The notes beneath the pieces are model-generated. The model ran no database searches. It saw only the letters and a program-made list of their open reading frames with translations, and was not told the DNA's origin. 55,542 nt of DNA from Streptomyces niphimycinicus (GTDB lineage: Bacteria > Actinomycetota > Actinomycetes > Streptomycetales > Streptomycetaceae). The position numbers were made by a program, and so were the translations under genes. Where the stretch lies: assembly GCF_018883605.1 (NCBI RefSeq), contig NZ_JAHLEM010000092.1, forward strand, positions 1 through 55,542. Reading direction: 5' to 3'. This document shows positions 1 to 8,266 of the stretch, in pieces. Each line of letters starts with the position of its first letter. Position 1 is the stretch's first letter.

Positions 1-1
1 C

Positions 2-2521
2 CTCGACCCGAGGGTGGCGAGCGGGATGTACGCGGCGTGGCGGCGGGCCGCCCCGGCCGCCACCGCCCCGCCGGGGACCCTCCCGCTGCTGCGCGAGCTG
101 CTGGCGATGCGGGTGACGGCCGCGCCCTTCGGGGCGATGGCGCCGCTCAAGCCGGTGCAGGACGACCGGGGCCGGGTCATCCGGCAGACCGACTGGCCGC
201 TGACCGGCGGTGAGCTGACCGCCGTACGGATCGTGTACGACACGGCGGGCAAGGTGCCGGTGAAGGCGGAGTTCCAGCACATCGAGACCGGGACGTCGTG
301 GCAGCGCACCGAGAACCTGCCGCAGAGCGCCGAGTTCGACCTCGGCCCCGGAAAGGTCCAACTCTCCACCCGCCTCGGCCAGGACCACGACCTGGGCTGG
401 CTCAGGAGCCGTCCCACCGACTCGCAGGAGCCCGGTGTCACCGCCACCCTGCTGCCCGGACTGCCCCCGCTCACCCTGTTCGTGTCCCGGCCCGCCGAGG
501 ACGGCCGGGTGCACGTGGTCGTGGACAACGGGGAGACCCAGCAGTGGATGCTGAGCCGTGGCGAACCCCCGAAGCAGATCACCTACGGGAGCTACGAACT
601 GACGCTGCGGTTCACCCCCGGCAGCGAGCCCCCGGCCGTCGAGATCGGGATCGCCACCGTGCCGGAGCCCGCCAACCGCTATGTGCTGCCGCTGGATTCG
701 GTCCAGGATTCCGTCACCGTCGGAAGCTGGGTGGCCATCGAGCGACCCCGCAAGGGCTCCGGCGAGCCGGACGGCATCCCGGGCGACAAGAACCTCGCCT
801 CCGTGACCACCCGTGTCGTCGCCGTGCGCACCGCCGCGTACACCAACTACGGCATCACCGGCCGCGGCACCCAGCTCACGCTCGCCGACCCGTGGCTCGA
901 CGAACACGATGTGCTGCTCTCGGCGATCCGCGACACCACCGTGCACGCGGGCGGTGAGCCGCTGCGCCCGGCGGACGAGCCGCTGGGCGAGGACGTGCAC
1001 GGCAACGAGATCGAGCTGGCCGAGCTGTACGACGGGCTGCGGCCGGGCCGCCGGATCGTCGTCTCCGGTGAGCGCGCCGACATCCCGGGCCCGGCCGGGC
1101 CGGGCGGTCCGACGCCGGTCCGGGGTACGGAGCTGGCGGTGATCGCCGCGGTGGACCAGCGTGTCGACCCCGAACTGCCCGGCGACCACGTCCACACCAC
1201 CCTCACCCTCACCGCCGATCTGGCCTACCGCTACCGCCGGGAGACGGTCCGAGTCCAGGGCAATGTGGTGCCCGCCACCCACGGCGAGAGCCGTGACGAG
1301 CCCATCGGCAGCGGCGACCCCGCCCTGGCCAACCAGACCTTCGCACTGTGGCAGTCGCCACTGACCTGGCTCCCCGCGGACAACCCCCTAGGTGCCACCC
1401 CCGCCCTCGACATACGCGTCGACGGGCTGCTGTGGCACCGGGTGGACAGCCTCGCCGGCCGTGGCCCGTACGAGCGCGTCTACGTCACCGGGACCACCGG
1501 CGACGGGCGGACCACGGTGACCTTCGGCGACGGGGTGCACGGCGCCCGCCTGCCCAGCGGCCACGAGAACGTACGGGCCCGCTACCGCTTCGGCACCGGC
1601 AAGGCCGCCAACGTTCCCGCGGACCGCGTCACCCAGGCCCTGACCCGGCCGCTGGGCGTCACCGCCGTCACCAACCCGCAGCCCGCCACCGGTGGCGCGG
1701 ACGGCGACGGCCCGGGGATGACCCGGCGCACCATCCCGCTCGCGGTCTCCGCGCTCGACCGGCTGGTCTCCCTCCAGGACTACGAGGACTTCGCCCGATC
1801 CCGCGCGGGCATCGGCCGGGCCCTGGCCCGCGACCTGTTCGACGGGCGGCGCAAGGTGCTGCATGTCACCGTGGCCGGGGTGGACGACGCGCCGATCGGC
1901 GAGGACGCGGAGGTGCTGCGCGCCCTGCGCACCTCGCTGGCCGCCTACGGGGACACCCGGCTGCCGGTCCGGGTGGATGTGCGCGAGCTGGTGCTGCTGG
2001 TGCTGGTGGCGCGGGTGAAGGTGGCGCCGGACCACTCCTGGGAGCTGGTCGAACCCCGGCTGCGTCAGGCCCTGCTGCGGCAACTGGGCTATCCCGGCCG
2101 CGAGTTGGGACAGCCCGCCGTGCTCTCCGAGGTTCTGGCCACCGCCCAGTCGGTGCCCGGTGTGGACTATGTGGACGTGGACGCCTTCACCGGTGTCCCG
2201 GCCTCCAGCACCCCGCAGGAGCTGGCCGACCTGGCAGGCCGGCTCACCGAGCCCAGCGCCGTGGTCCCCGCCCGGCCCGCCGAGTACGCGGAGGACACCT
2301 ACCGGGTCACCGCCACCGATGGCGAGACGCTCACGGACATCGCCGCACACCACGGCATCCCGCTCGCCGAACTGCTGCGCCTCAACCCCGACATCACCGA
2401 CACCCGCCGGCTCGCCAAGGGCCGCTCGGTGTCCGTCTTCCGTGGCATCCGCCCGGCGCGGCTCGCGCTGCTGTCACCCGATGTCCCGGACACGCTGATC
2501 CTTACGGAGGTCACCTCATGA
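2..2521 (+). CDS. Baseplate J-like protein of a contractile injection system, with C-terminal LysM (5'-partial)
   Basis: This is a structural protein of a phage-tail-like contractile particle, of the 'putative baseplate assembly protein' type. The frame is open to the left edge, so the true start lies outside; the first in-window start codon is GTG at 14, giving 835 residues. The middle carries the gpJ-like region (a 'TVTFGDGVHGARLPSG' stretch, then a 'SLQDYEDFARSRAGIGRALA' stretch). About residues 763-809 form a LysM-like module ('YRVTATDGETLTDIAAHHG', then 'LLRLNPDI' and 'VSVF'). In P2-like phages and contractile injection systems LysM proteins usually sit as separate small tail-tube or hub linkers, so the fusion is notable. 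Its stop overlaps the next start (ATGA, 2518-2521), implying translational coupling. Confident of class, less so of the exact subunit. Confidence 0.85.
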   Translation, partial: LDPRVASGMYAAWRRAAPAATAPPGTLPLLRELLAMRVTAAPFGAMAPLKPVQDDRGRVIRQTDWPLTGGELTAVRIVYDTAGKVPVKAEFQHIETGTSWQRTENLPQSAEFDLGPGKVQLSTRLGQDHDLGWLRSRPTDSQEPGVTATLLPGLPPLTLFVSRPAEDGRVHVVVDNGETQQWMLSRGEPPKQITYGSYELTLRFTPGSEPPAVEIGIATVPEPANRYVLPLDSVQDSVTVGSWVAIERPRKGSGEPDGIPGDKNLASVTTRVVAVRTAAYTNYGITGRGTQLTLADPWLDEHDVLLSAIRDTTVHAGGEPLRPADEPLGEDVHGNEIELAELYDGLRPGRRIVVSGERADIPGPAGPGGPTPVRGTELAVIAAVDQRVDPELPGDHVHTTLTLTADLAYRYRRETVRVQGNVVPATHGESRDEPIGSGDPALANQTFALWQSPLTWLPADNPLGATPALDIRVDGLLWHRVDSLAGRGPYERVYVTGTTGDGRTTVTFGDGVHGARLPSGHENVRARYRFGTGKAANVPADRVTQALTRPLGVTAVTNPQPATGGADGDGPGMTRRTIPLAVSALDRLVSLQDYEDFARSRAGIGRALARDLFDGRRKVLHVTVAGVDDAPIGEDAEVLRALRTSLAAYGDTRLPVRVDVRELVLLVLVARVKVAPDHSWELVEPRLRQALLRQLGYPGRELGQPAVLSEVLATAQSVPGVDYVDVDAFTGVPASSTPQELADLAGRLTEPSAVVPARPAEYAEDTYRVTATDGETLTDIAAHHGIPLAELLRLNPDITDTRRLAKGRSVSVFRGIRPARLALLSPDVPDTLILTEVTS

Positions 2522-4719
2522 GCAGGGAGCCGGACGGGCTCGCCGAGCTGCTGCCGCAGTGGCATCGCCTCAGGGACGCCGAGGCGGGCGAGCCCCTGCG
2601 CGCCCTGCTCGCCGTGATCGCCGAGCAGGTCGATCGGGTACGCGACGGGGCCGAGCGGAGTTATGACGACTGGTTCGTGGAGACCGCCACCGCATGGGTG
2701 CTGCCCTACCTCGGCGATCTGGTGGGCTACCGCCCGCTGCCCGGCTACGAACGGGTCCTGGCCACCGGACTGCGCGACGGCGGGCCGCCGGACGCGTCCC
2801 GGGCGCGGCTGGCCGAGGCACTGGCGCCGCGCCGCGATGTCGCCGCCACCGTGGCCAACCGGCGGCGCAAGGGCACGCTCGCGCTGCTGGAGGAGCTGTC
2901 CGCGTCGGTGGCCGGATGGCCCGCCCGCGCCGTGGAGTTCTCCCGGCTCACCGCACACCAGCAGCCGGTCAAGCTGTACGGCGGGACGGGCGGCGCGGCG
3001 GCGGACCTGCGCAGGCTCTCCCGGGGCCGGCTCGCCGATCTGCGCGACGGGGCGGCGCTCGACCTGGCGGGCGGGCCGTTCGGGACGGTGGCGCGCTCGG
3101 TGGACGTACGGCGCGCGGGCTCCCGCCGCAGGCAGGGCGGCCACACCCCGGCCGGGGTCGGGCTGTTCGTCTGGCGGCTGAAGCCCTACCGCGTGACCAA
3201 GGCGCCCGCGTACTGCATCGACCGGGCCCGCAACCTCTACACCTTCTCGATCCTCGGCAATGACACCCCGCTGGTGACCCGGCCCGAATCCGAGCCGTCC
3301 GCCGCCCGCCCCCTGCCTTCGGCGGGGGGACCCCCGGCCGCCATCGACAACGTGCCCGCGTACATCCGCCGACGGCAGCTCGCGGACCACCTTCTCGACT
3401 ATTACGGTCCGGGCAAGAGCTTCACCGTCTGGCGGGACGGCCACGACGAGCCCGTGCCGCCGTCGGACATCGTGGTGGCCGATCTGACGGACTGGCGCTA
3501 CCGGGCCAAGCGCGGCCAGGTGGTCATTGACCCCGAGCGCGGCCGGATCGCCTTCGGCTCGCGCGCGGCGCCGCGCCACGGCGTCTGGGTCACCTACCAC
3601 TACGCGTACGCCGACGACATGGGCGGCGGGGAGTACGAGCGGGACGACCGCGAGACCTCCCCGGCCGCGGAGGTCTACCGGGTCGGGCCGGGCTGCGCCC
3701 ATCAGCGGATCATGGACGCCTACCGGCAGTGGCAGCACGACCGGCGGAGCGGGCGGTGCGGCCCCGAGGGCATCATCGAGATCACCCACAGCGGCGCCTA
3801 CCAGGAGCAGCTCGACTTCGACCTGGACCCGGGCGACCGCCTCGAACTGCGCGCCGCCGAGGGCACCCGGCCGGTGATCCGGCTGCTGGACTGGTACAGC
3901 AACCGCCCCGACGCGCTCAACATCCGGGCGCGGGAGGAACCGGAGCACACCGGTGGCCAGGCGCCGCGCATCGTGCTGGACGGGCTGCTGATCGCCGGGC
4001 GCGGCCTCAATGTCACCGGGCCGGTCGGCACCGTCGTGCTGCGCCACTGCACCCTCGTCCCCGGCTGGTCCCTGGAGCCGGAGTGCGAACCCCGCTCGCC
4101 CGACGAACCCAGTCTGGTCCTGGAGCGCACCACCGCATGCGTCCAGATCGAGCGCAGCATCCTCGGCACCATCGAGGTCATCGGCGAGGAGGTGCACACC
4201 GACCCGCTCGCCATCCACATCCGCGACTCCATCCTGGACGCCACCGGACATGACCGCCCGGCGCTGTCCGCCCCGGACTGCCGCCACGCCCACGCCGTAC
4301 TGCACGCCCACCGCACCACCGTCATCGGCGAAGTGCGCACCCACGCCGTCCAGATCGGCGAGAACAGCATCTTCACCGGGCGGATGCACGTGGCCCGGCG
4401 CGGCGTCGGATGTCTGCGGTTCAGCCATGTGCCACCGGGCTCGCGCACCCCGCGCCGCTACCGCTGCCAGCCGGACCTGGTGGGGGCCGAGGAGGCGTGG
4501 CGAGTGCGGCCGCTGTTCAGCGGCGAGCGGTACGGCACCCCGGTGTACGGGCAGTTGGCGGCCGGATGCGCGCAGGAGATCCGCCGGGGCGCCGAGGACG
4601 GCGCCGAGATGGGCGCCTTCCACGACCTGTACCAGCCGCAGCGCGAGGACAGCCTGCGGGCGCGGCTCGCGGAGTACGCCCCGGCGGGCACGGACGCGGG
4701 AGTCATCGCCGTGACCTGA
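2518..4719 (+). CDS. Phage tail protein (P2 protein I-like) with beta-helix-like C-terminal region
   Basis: A baseplate or tail-wedge component, 733 residues. The ATG at 2518 overlaps the upstream stop (ATGA); the longer open frame reaching back to 1348 lies inside the preceding gene and is not used. The N-terminal ~120 residues ('LAELLPQWHRLRDAEAGEP', 'WVLPYLGDLVGYRPLPG') match the tail-protein-I style domain of injection-system clusters. Residues ~420-640 have repeated beta-rich segments ('VVLRHCTLVPGWSL', 'VQIERSILGTIEVI', 'IHIRDSILDATGH'), as in a parallel beta-helix or pectate-lyase-like fold. This suggests a spike, fibre or carbohydrate-contacting role, which is inference. It lies in one transcription unit with the baseplate gene upstream and the DUF6519 gene 87 nt downstream. 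Confidence 0.8.
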   Translation: MSREPDGLAELLPQWHRLRDAEAGEPLRALLAVIAEQVDRVRDGAERSYDDWFVETATAWVLPYLGDLVGYRPLPGYERVLATGLRDGGPPDASRARLAEALAPRRDVAATVANRRRKGTLALLEELSASVAGWPARAVEFSRLTAHQQPVKLYGGTGGAAADLRRLSRGRLADLRDGAALDLAGGPFGTVARSVDVRRAGSRRRQGGHTPAGVGLFVWRLKPYRVTKAPAYCIDRARNLYTFSILGNDTPLVTRPESEPSAARPLPSAGGPPAAIDNVPAYIRRRQLADHLLDYYGPGKSFTVWRDGHDEPVPPSDIVVADLTDWRYRAKRGQVVIDPERGRIAFGSRAAPRHGVWVTYHYAYADDMGGGEYERDDRETSPAAEVYRVGPGCAHQRIMDAYRQWQHDRRSGRCGPEGIIEITHSGAYQEQLDFDLDPGDRLELRAAEGTRPVIRLLDWYSNRPDALNIRAREEPEHTGGQAPRIVLDGLLIAGRGLNVTGPVGTVVLRHCTLVPGWSLEPECEPRSPDEPSLVLERTTACVQIERSILGTIEVIGEEVHTDPLAIHIRDSILDATGHDRPALSAPDCRHAHAVLHAHRTTVIGEVRTHAVQIGENSIFTGRMHVARRGVGCLRFSHVPPGSRTPRRYRCQPDLVGAEEAWRVRPLFSGERYGTPVYGQLAAGCAQEIRRGAEDGAEMGAFHDLYQPQREDSLRARLAEYAPAGTDAGVIAVT

Positions 4720-4806
4720 CCCGACGTCACCCCGACCCCGGCCCACTCGTCCGGGCCCGAGCCCGCGCCCGCCAGACTTCCGAACCTTCCGAGGGGGACC
4801 CCTTCC

Positions 4807-6342
4807 ATGCACGCCGATCTCTCCCGTCTCACCTTCCGGCCCGACCGGCGCTACTCCGCCGTCGTCGCCCAGCAGGGCCGCGTACAGCTCGACGCCGACG
4901 CCAACGAGCAGACCGCGATCCAGCTCCACCAGGCCCGTACGCTGGCCGCCGACCTGATCGGGCAGCACGGCGGCCCGGCCGCGGACGCCGGTTTCCACAT
5001 CACCTTCAAGGGCGGCAGCCGCGATCTGGACGACCTGATCATCGAGGGCGGCCGCTACTACGTCGACGGCATCCTGTGCGACGCGACCCGGCCGCTGCCC
5101 GGTGTGCCGGTCGACGACGAGGCGACGGACGGGGCCACCGGCAAGGAGGGCGAGGCCGACGCGCCGGAGCCGGACGAGCCGCCCGCCACCTGGACCTACT
5201 GGGACCAGCCCGACGCCTACCGGGACCCGGAGCGGCCGGGCGACCGGCTGCCGGAGCAGCGGCCGTTCCTGGTCTGCCTCAAGGTGTGGGAGCGGTCGGT
5301 CACCGCGGCCGAGGACCCGGCGCTGCGCGAGGTGGCCCTCGGCTCGGCGATGCCGGACACCGCGGCGCGGGTCAAGCTGGTCTGGCAGGTGCTGCCGCTG
5401 GAAGGCTCGGCCCTGGAGCTGGAGAACCCGGAAGGGGCGAACAAGGACCAGGTCGGCAAGGCGTTCGAGGCGTGGGCGCGGAAGGCGTCGGCGCCCGGGT
5501 CCCGGCTGGCGGCCCGTGGCGAGCGGCCGGAACACGCGGATGAGGACCCCTGCCTGGTGCGGCCGGACGCGCGCTACCGGGGGCCGGAGAACCAGCTCTA
5601 CCGGGTGGAGATCCACGAGGGCGGTACGGCGAAGGAGGCGACCTTCAAATGGTCCCGGGAGAACGGCTCGGTGGTCTTCCCGGTCGATGAACTCGACGGC
5701 ACCTGGGTGGAGTTGGCGTCGCTGGGCGGTGACGACAAGCTGGATCTGGGGGTCGGGGACCTGGTGGAGTTCGTGGACACGGCCTACACCAGCCGGGGTG
5801 AACCGCTGCCGCTGCTGCGGGTGGAGGAGGTCGACCTGCCGGGGCGGCGGGTGCGGCTGTCCGGTGAGCCGGAGCCGGGCGTCGGACGCCGCCCCGAGCT
5901 GCGGCCCTTCCTGCGCCGCTGGGACCACCGGGAGAGCGCCCGGCGCCCGCGCAAGGGCGCGGCGGCGCGGCTCAGGCACGGTGCGCTCAAGGTCGAGGAG
6001 GGCCGCTGGCTGCCGCTGGAGGACGGTGTCGAGGTGTACTTCGCCGCCGATGGCGCCTACCGCTCCGGGGACCACTGGCTGATCCCGGCCCGCACCGCCA
6101 CCGGCACCGTGGAGTGGCCGGTGAACGCGGCCCGCACCCCGCTGCTCCGGGCCCCGGCCGGGATCCAGGTGCACTACGCGCCGCTGGCGTGGGTGACGGC
6201 CGAGCAGGCGGAGCTGGATCTGCGGATGGTGTTCGGGCCGCTGGCCACGCCTGCCCCGGCCGCTGACGCGCGGGCGCTCGCGGCGGAGGCCGAGGCGGCG
6301 GCGGAGACCAGGGCCGGGGAGGACGCCGAGCGCGAAGCGTAG
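4807..6342 (+). CDS. DUF6519-family protein of the contractile injection cluster
   Basis: A 511-residue protein whose N-terminus ('MHADLSRLTFRPDRRYSAVV', then 'QQGRVQLDADANEQTAI') is the hallmark of DUF6519 proteins, which are encoded beside phage-tail-like baseplate genes. The function is unknown; a baseplate-peripheral or fibre role is inferred from position only. The ATG at 4807 follows a purine-rich GAGGGGGA site. The last ~40 residues are Ala/Glu-rich and low in complexity ('RALAAEAEAAAETRAGEDAE'), probably a flexible or helical tail. Codon usage matches the neighbours. It is followed after 76 nt by the amidase gene on the same strand. Confidence 0.75.
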   Translation: MHADLSRLTFRPDRRYSAVVAQQGRVQLDADANEQTAIQLHQARTLAADLIGQHGGPAADAGFHITFKGGSRDLDDLIIEGGRYYVDGILCDATRPLPGVPVDDEATDGATGKEGEADAPEPDEPPATWTYWDQPDAYRDPERPGDRLPEQRPFLVCLKVWERSVTAAEDPALREVALGSAMPDTAARVKLVWQVLPLEGSALELENPEGANKDQVGKAFEAWARKASAPGSRLAARGERPEHADEDPCLVRPDARYRGPENQLYRVEIHEGGTAKEATFKWSRENGSVVFPVDELDGTWVELASLGGDDKLDLGVGDLVEFVDTAYTSRGEPLPLLRVEEVDLPGRRVRLSGEPEPGVGRRPELRPFLRRWDHRESARRPRKGAAARLRHGALKVEEGRWLPLEDGVEVYFAADGAYRSGDHWLIPARTATGTVEWPVNAARTPLLRAPAGIQVHYAPLAWVTAEQAELDLRMVFGPLATPAPAADARALAAEAEAAAETRAGEDAEREA

Positions 6343-6418
6343 GCCCGTCCGGAGCCGATTGAGTTCCGTGACCGTGGCATCCGTACATCACCATGCCGAA
6401 TCCCTGAGGAGCATATCC

Positions 6419-7291
6419 ATGGCCACGCCGCTCACCGCCGACCGTCTGCTCAAGGCGCTTCGCGACGAGGGACTGGAAGTTCATGAGTACCGCGACTGGC
6501 GCACTCACAACCGCAACTCCAAGGGCCCCTGGGGCCCGGTCAACGGGGTGATGATCCATCACACCGTCACCAAGGGCACGGACTCCTCCGTGGCGCTGTG
6601 CTACGACGGACACTCCGCGCTGCCGGGGCCGCTGTGCCACGGCGTCATCGACAAGGCAGGCGCGGTCCATATGGTCGGCCACGGCCGCGCCAACCACGCG
6701 GGCCTGGGCGACAGCGACGTGCTCAGAGCCGTTGTCGACGAATCCACGCTGCCCCCCGACAACGAGGCCGACACCGATGGCAACCGCCACTTCTACGGCT
6801 TCGAGTGCATCAACCTCGGCGATGGCGAGGACCCCTGGCCGGAGGCGCAGAAGCTGGCGATCGAGAAGGTGTCCGCGGCCATCTGCCGCGCCCATGGCTG
6901 GACCCAGCGGTCGGTGATCGGCCATCTGGAGTGGCAGCCGGGCAAGGTCGACCCGCGTGGTTTCACGATGGACTCCATGCGCGGCCGCATCGCGGGGCGG
7001 CTCGACGCCAAGCCGGACGGCCCGGCCCCCAAGCCGCCCGCGGCCTATGAGCCGTTCCCGGGCACCGACTTCTTCCGCGCCGGCCGCGACAGCAAGATCA
7101 TCACGGCGATGGGCAAGCGGCTGGTGGCCGAGGGCTGCGGACGCTACGAGGAGGGCCCGAGCCCCGAGTGGACCGAGGCGGACCGCAAGTCCTACGCGGC
7201 CTGGCAGCGCAAACTGGGCTACTCCGGCGATGACGCGGACGGCATCCCCGGCAAGACGAGCTGGGACAAGCTGCGCGTGCCGAACGTCTAG
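6419..7291 (+). CDS. N-acetylmuramoyl-L-alanine amidase (amidase-2 fold) with C-terminal peptidoglycan-binding domain
   Basis: Predicted Zn-dependent amidase cleaving the MurNAc to L-Ala bond of peptidoglycan; 290 residues. The ATG at 6419 is chosen because GAGGAG sits 7 nt upstream; a frame-open start at 6359 has no such site. Residues ~25-195 form the amidase-2/PGRP core: 'VMIHHTV' (His47/48), 'FYGFECIN', 'SVIGHLEWQPGKVDP' (His169, Asp178), a typical metal-ligand set. Residues ~211-290 are a peptidoglycan-binding module ('AWQRKLGYSGDDADGIPGKT'). There is no signal peptide, so export would need another route, for example as injection-system cargo, a spike-associated hydrolase, or release by lysis. 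Position right after the tail-like genes supports that idea but does not prove it. The TAG stop lies inside a repeat shared with other genes here. Confidence 0.85.
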   Translation: MATPLTADRLLKALRDEGLEVHEYRDWRTHNRNSKGPWGPVNGVMIHHTVTKGTDSSVALCYDGHSALPGPLCHGVIDKAGAVHMVGHGRANHAGLGDSDVLRAVVDESTLPPDNEADTDGNRHFYGFECINLGDGEDPWPEAQKLAIEKVSAAICRAHGWTQRSVIGHLEWQPGKVDPRGFTMDSMRGRIAGRLDAKPDGPAPKPPAAYEPFPGTDFFRAGRDSKIITAMGKRLVAEGCGRYEEGPSPEWTEADRKSYAAWQRKLGYSGDDADGIPGKTSWDKLRVPNV

Positions 7292-7319
7292 GGTCCTTCT
7301 GGCGGAGATCAGCCAGAAG
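7287..7319 (+). repeat. Stop-codon-overlapping palindromic repeat, candidate terminator
   Basis: Positions 7287-7305 (TCTAGGGTCCTTCTGGCGG) contain the amidase TAG stop. They are identical, 19 of 19, to the complement of 26974-26992, which contains the stop of an unrelated exonuclease gene. The unit continues into a perfect 8-bp hairpin, CTTCTGGC (7296-7303) with GCCAGAAG (7312-7319). It probably also acts as a terminator between convergent genes. See the 25929-26123 element for the full-length relative. Confidence 0.7.
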
Positions 7320-7372
7320 AGCCCCAGCCGCGGCATAGGTTTCCCCTGCCCCGGGGCGGAGCGAGCAGAGGG

Positions 7373-8035
7373 TCAGCGGTCCTCGCTTCCGCGCCCGGGG
7401 CATTCCGCGTCCAGCAGCGGATCGATACCGGCCCGCAGGAAGCGCAGCAGGGTGTCGTCCGGTGTGGCGGCCAGCGCCGGTGAGCGGATGGCCAGCCGCA
7501 GCAGGGTGATGCCCATCAGCCACGCGGCCAGCAACTCGGCCCGCAGCTCGGCGTCCTCGCCCTCCAGGCGCCGCGCGAATCCTTGCGAGAACACCTCGGT
7601 GACCTCCTCGCGCAGCCTCCCCACGGTCTCCTCCCGGCTGGAGGAGCGGAGCTTGGTCAGCAGCGGATGCGGGGCCTCCTCCTCGGTGGGCCCCATCGAG
7701 ACCACTTCGCAGATCCACGCCGACACCTCGTCCAGCGGCAGATGGCACAGCGGCTCGAACAGCCCGGTGCTGGTCGACACGGCGTCGAACAGCGCCTCCT
7801 TTGAGCCGAAATAGCGGTAGACCAGGGCGGCGTCCACCCCCGCGTCCTTGGCGATGTCGCGCACGCTGCTGCGGTCGTAGCCGTACCTGGCGAAACGCAG
7901 CGCGGCGGCCCCCAGCAGTGCGCTGCGCGTGCCCGCCGCGTCATATCTGCGGGTCCGCGGGGGGAGATCGTCGCACCCTCGCGGGTCGCTTGCCCGATTC
8001 ACCTGTCGTACCTCCGCCTGGACCGTGTCGTACAT
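7373..8035 (-). CDS. TetR/AcrR-family transcriptional regulator
   Basis: Ligand-responsive repressor, 220 residues. The helix-turn-helix is at residues ~38-85 ('ALRFARYGYDRSSVRDIAKD' then 'VYRYFGSKEALFDAV'), preceded by a ~30-residue basic, Arg-rich extension. The C-terminal ligand domain is typical of actinobacterial efflux or metabolism regulators. The ATG at 8035 has only a weak ribosome site, so a downstream start that trims the extension is possible. It is transcribed divergently from the UDP-glucose dehydrogenase, with 231 nt between them containing a promoter-like element and repeated GTCAACGCGT boxes. It is the natural candidate regulator of that operon and of itself. It converges on the amidase gene. 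Confidence 0.88.
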   Translation of the reverse strand: MYDTVQAEVRQVNRASDPRGCDDLPPRTRRYDAAGTRSALLGAAALRFARYGYDRSSVRDIAKDAGVDAALVYRYFGSKEALFDAVSTSTGLFEPLCHLPLDEVSAWICEVVSMGPTEEEAPHPLLTKLRSSSREETVGRLREEVTEVFSQGFARRLEGEDAELRAELLAAWLMGITLLRLAIRSPALAATPDDTLLRFLRAGIDPLLDAECPGRGSEDR

Positions 8036-8087
8036 GCTGTCGATTCAGCCTCGCATGTCCAGAAGTCATCCACCGTTGTCATCGATT

Positions 8088-8131
8088 GTTGACCAAGATC
8101 GGGGTCAACGCGTTATGTTTTGTCAACGCGT
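8088..8131 (+). promoter_or_regulatory. Promoter with overlapping inverted and direct repeats (putative TetR operators)
   Basis: TTGACC (8089-8094) and TTATGT (8113-8118) are separated by 18 nt, a sigma-70-like promoter reading toward the UDP-glucose dehydrogenase. The -35 sits in an inverted repeat GTTGACC (8088-8094) / GGTCAAC (8103-8109). A 10-bp box GTCAACGCGT occurs twice (8104-8113 and 8122-8131), flanking the -10. Such overlap fits repression by the divergent TetR protein. Seen in sequence; binding is inferred. Confidence 0.5.
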
Positions 8132-8266
8132 GGTGACTTTGGTCGCCGGCTCGCGCGGTCCCGCCGGACGAGGATGCCCGGCATACTCGTCTCCCAGCCG
8201 GGTGGCCGCCGGGCCGGTCCCTGCCACGTGCCCGCATCTGACCCCCAGCAGAAGTGGTGAACCCCT

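Noticed and set aside
2299..6174. A 1291-codon open frame on the minus strand
   Set aside because: It is antisense to three well-supported tail-cluster genes, reads as Arg/Pro/Gly-rich low-complexity protein, and arises from high third-position GC.
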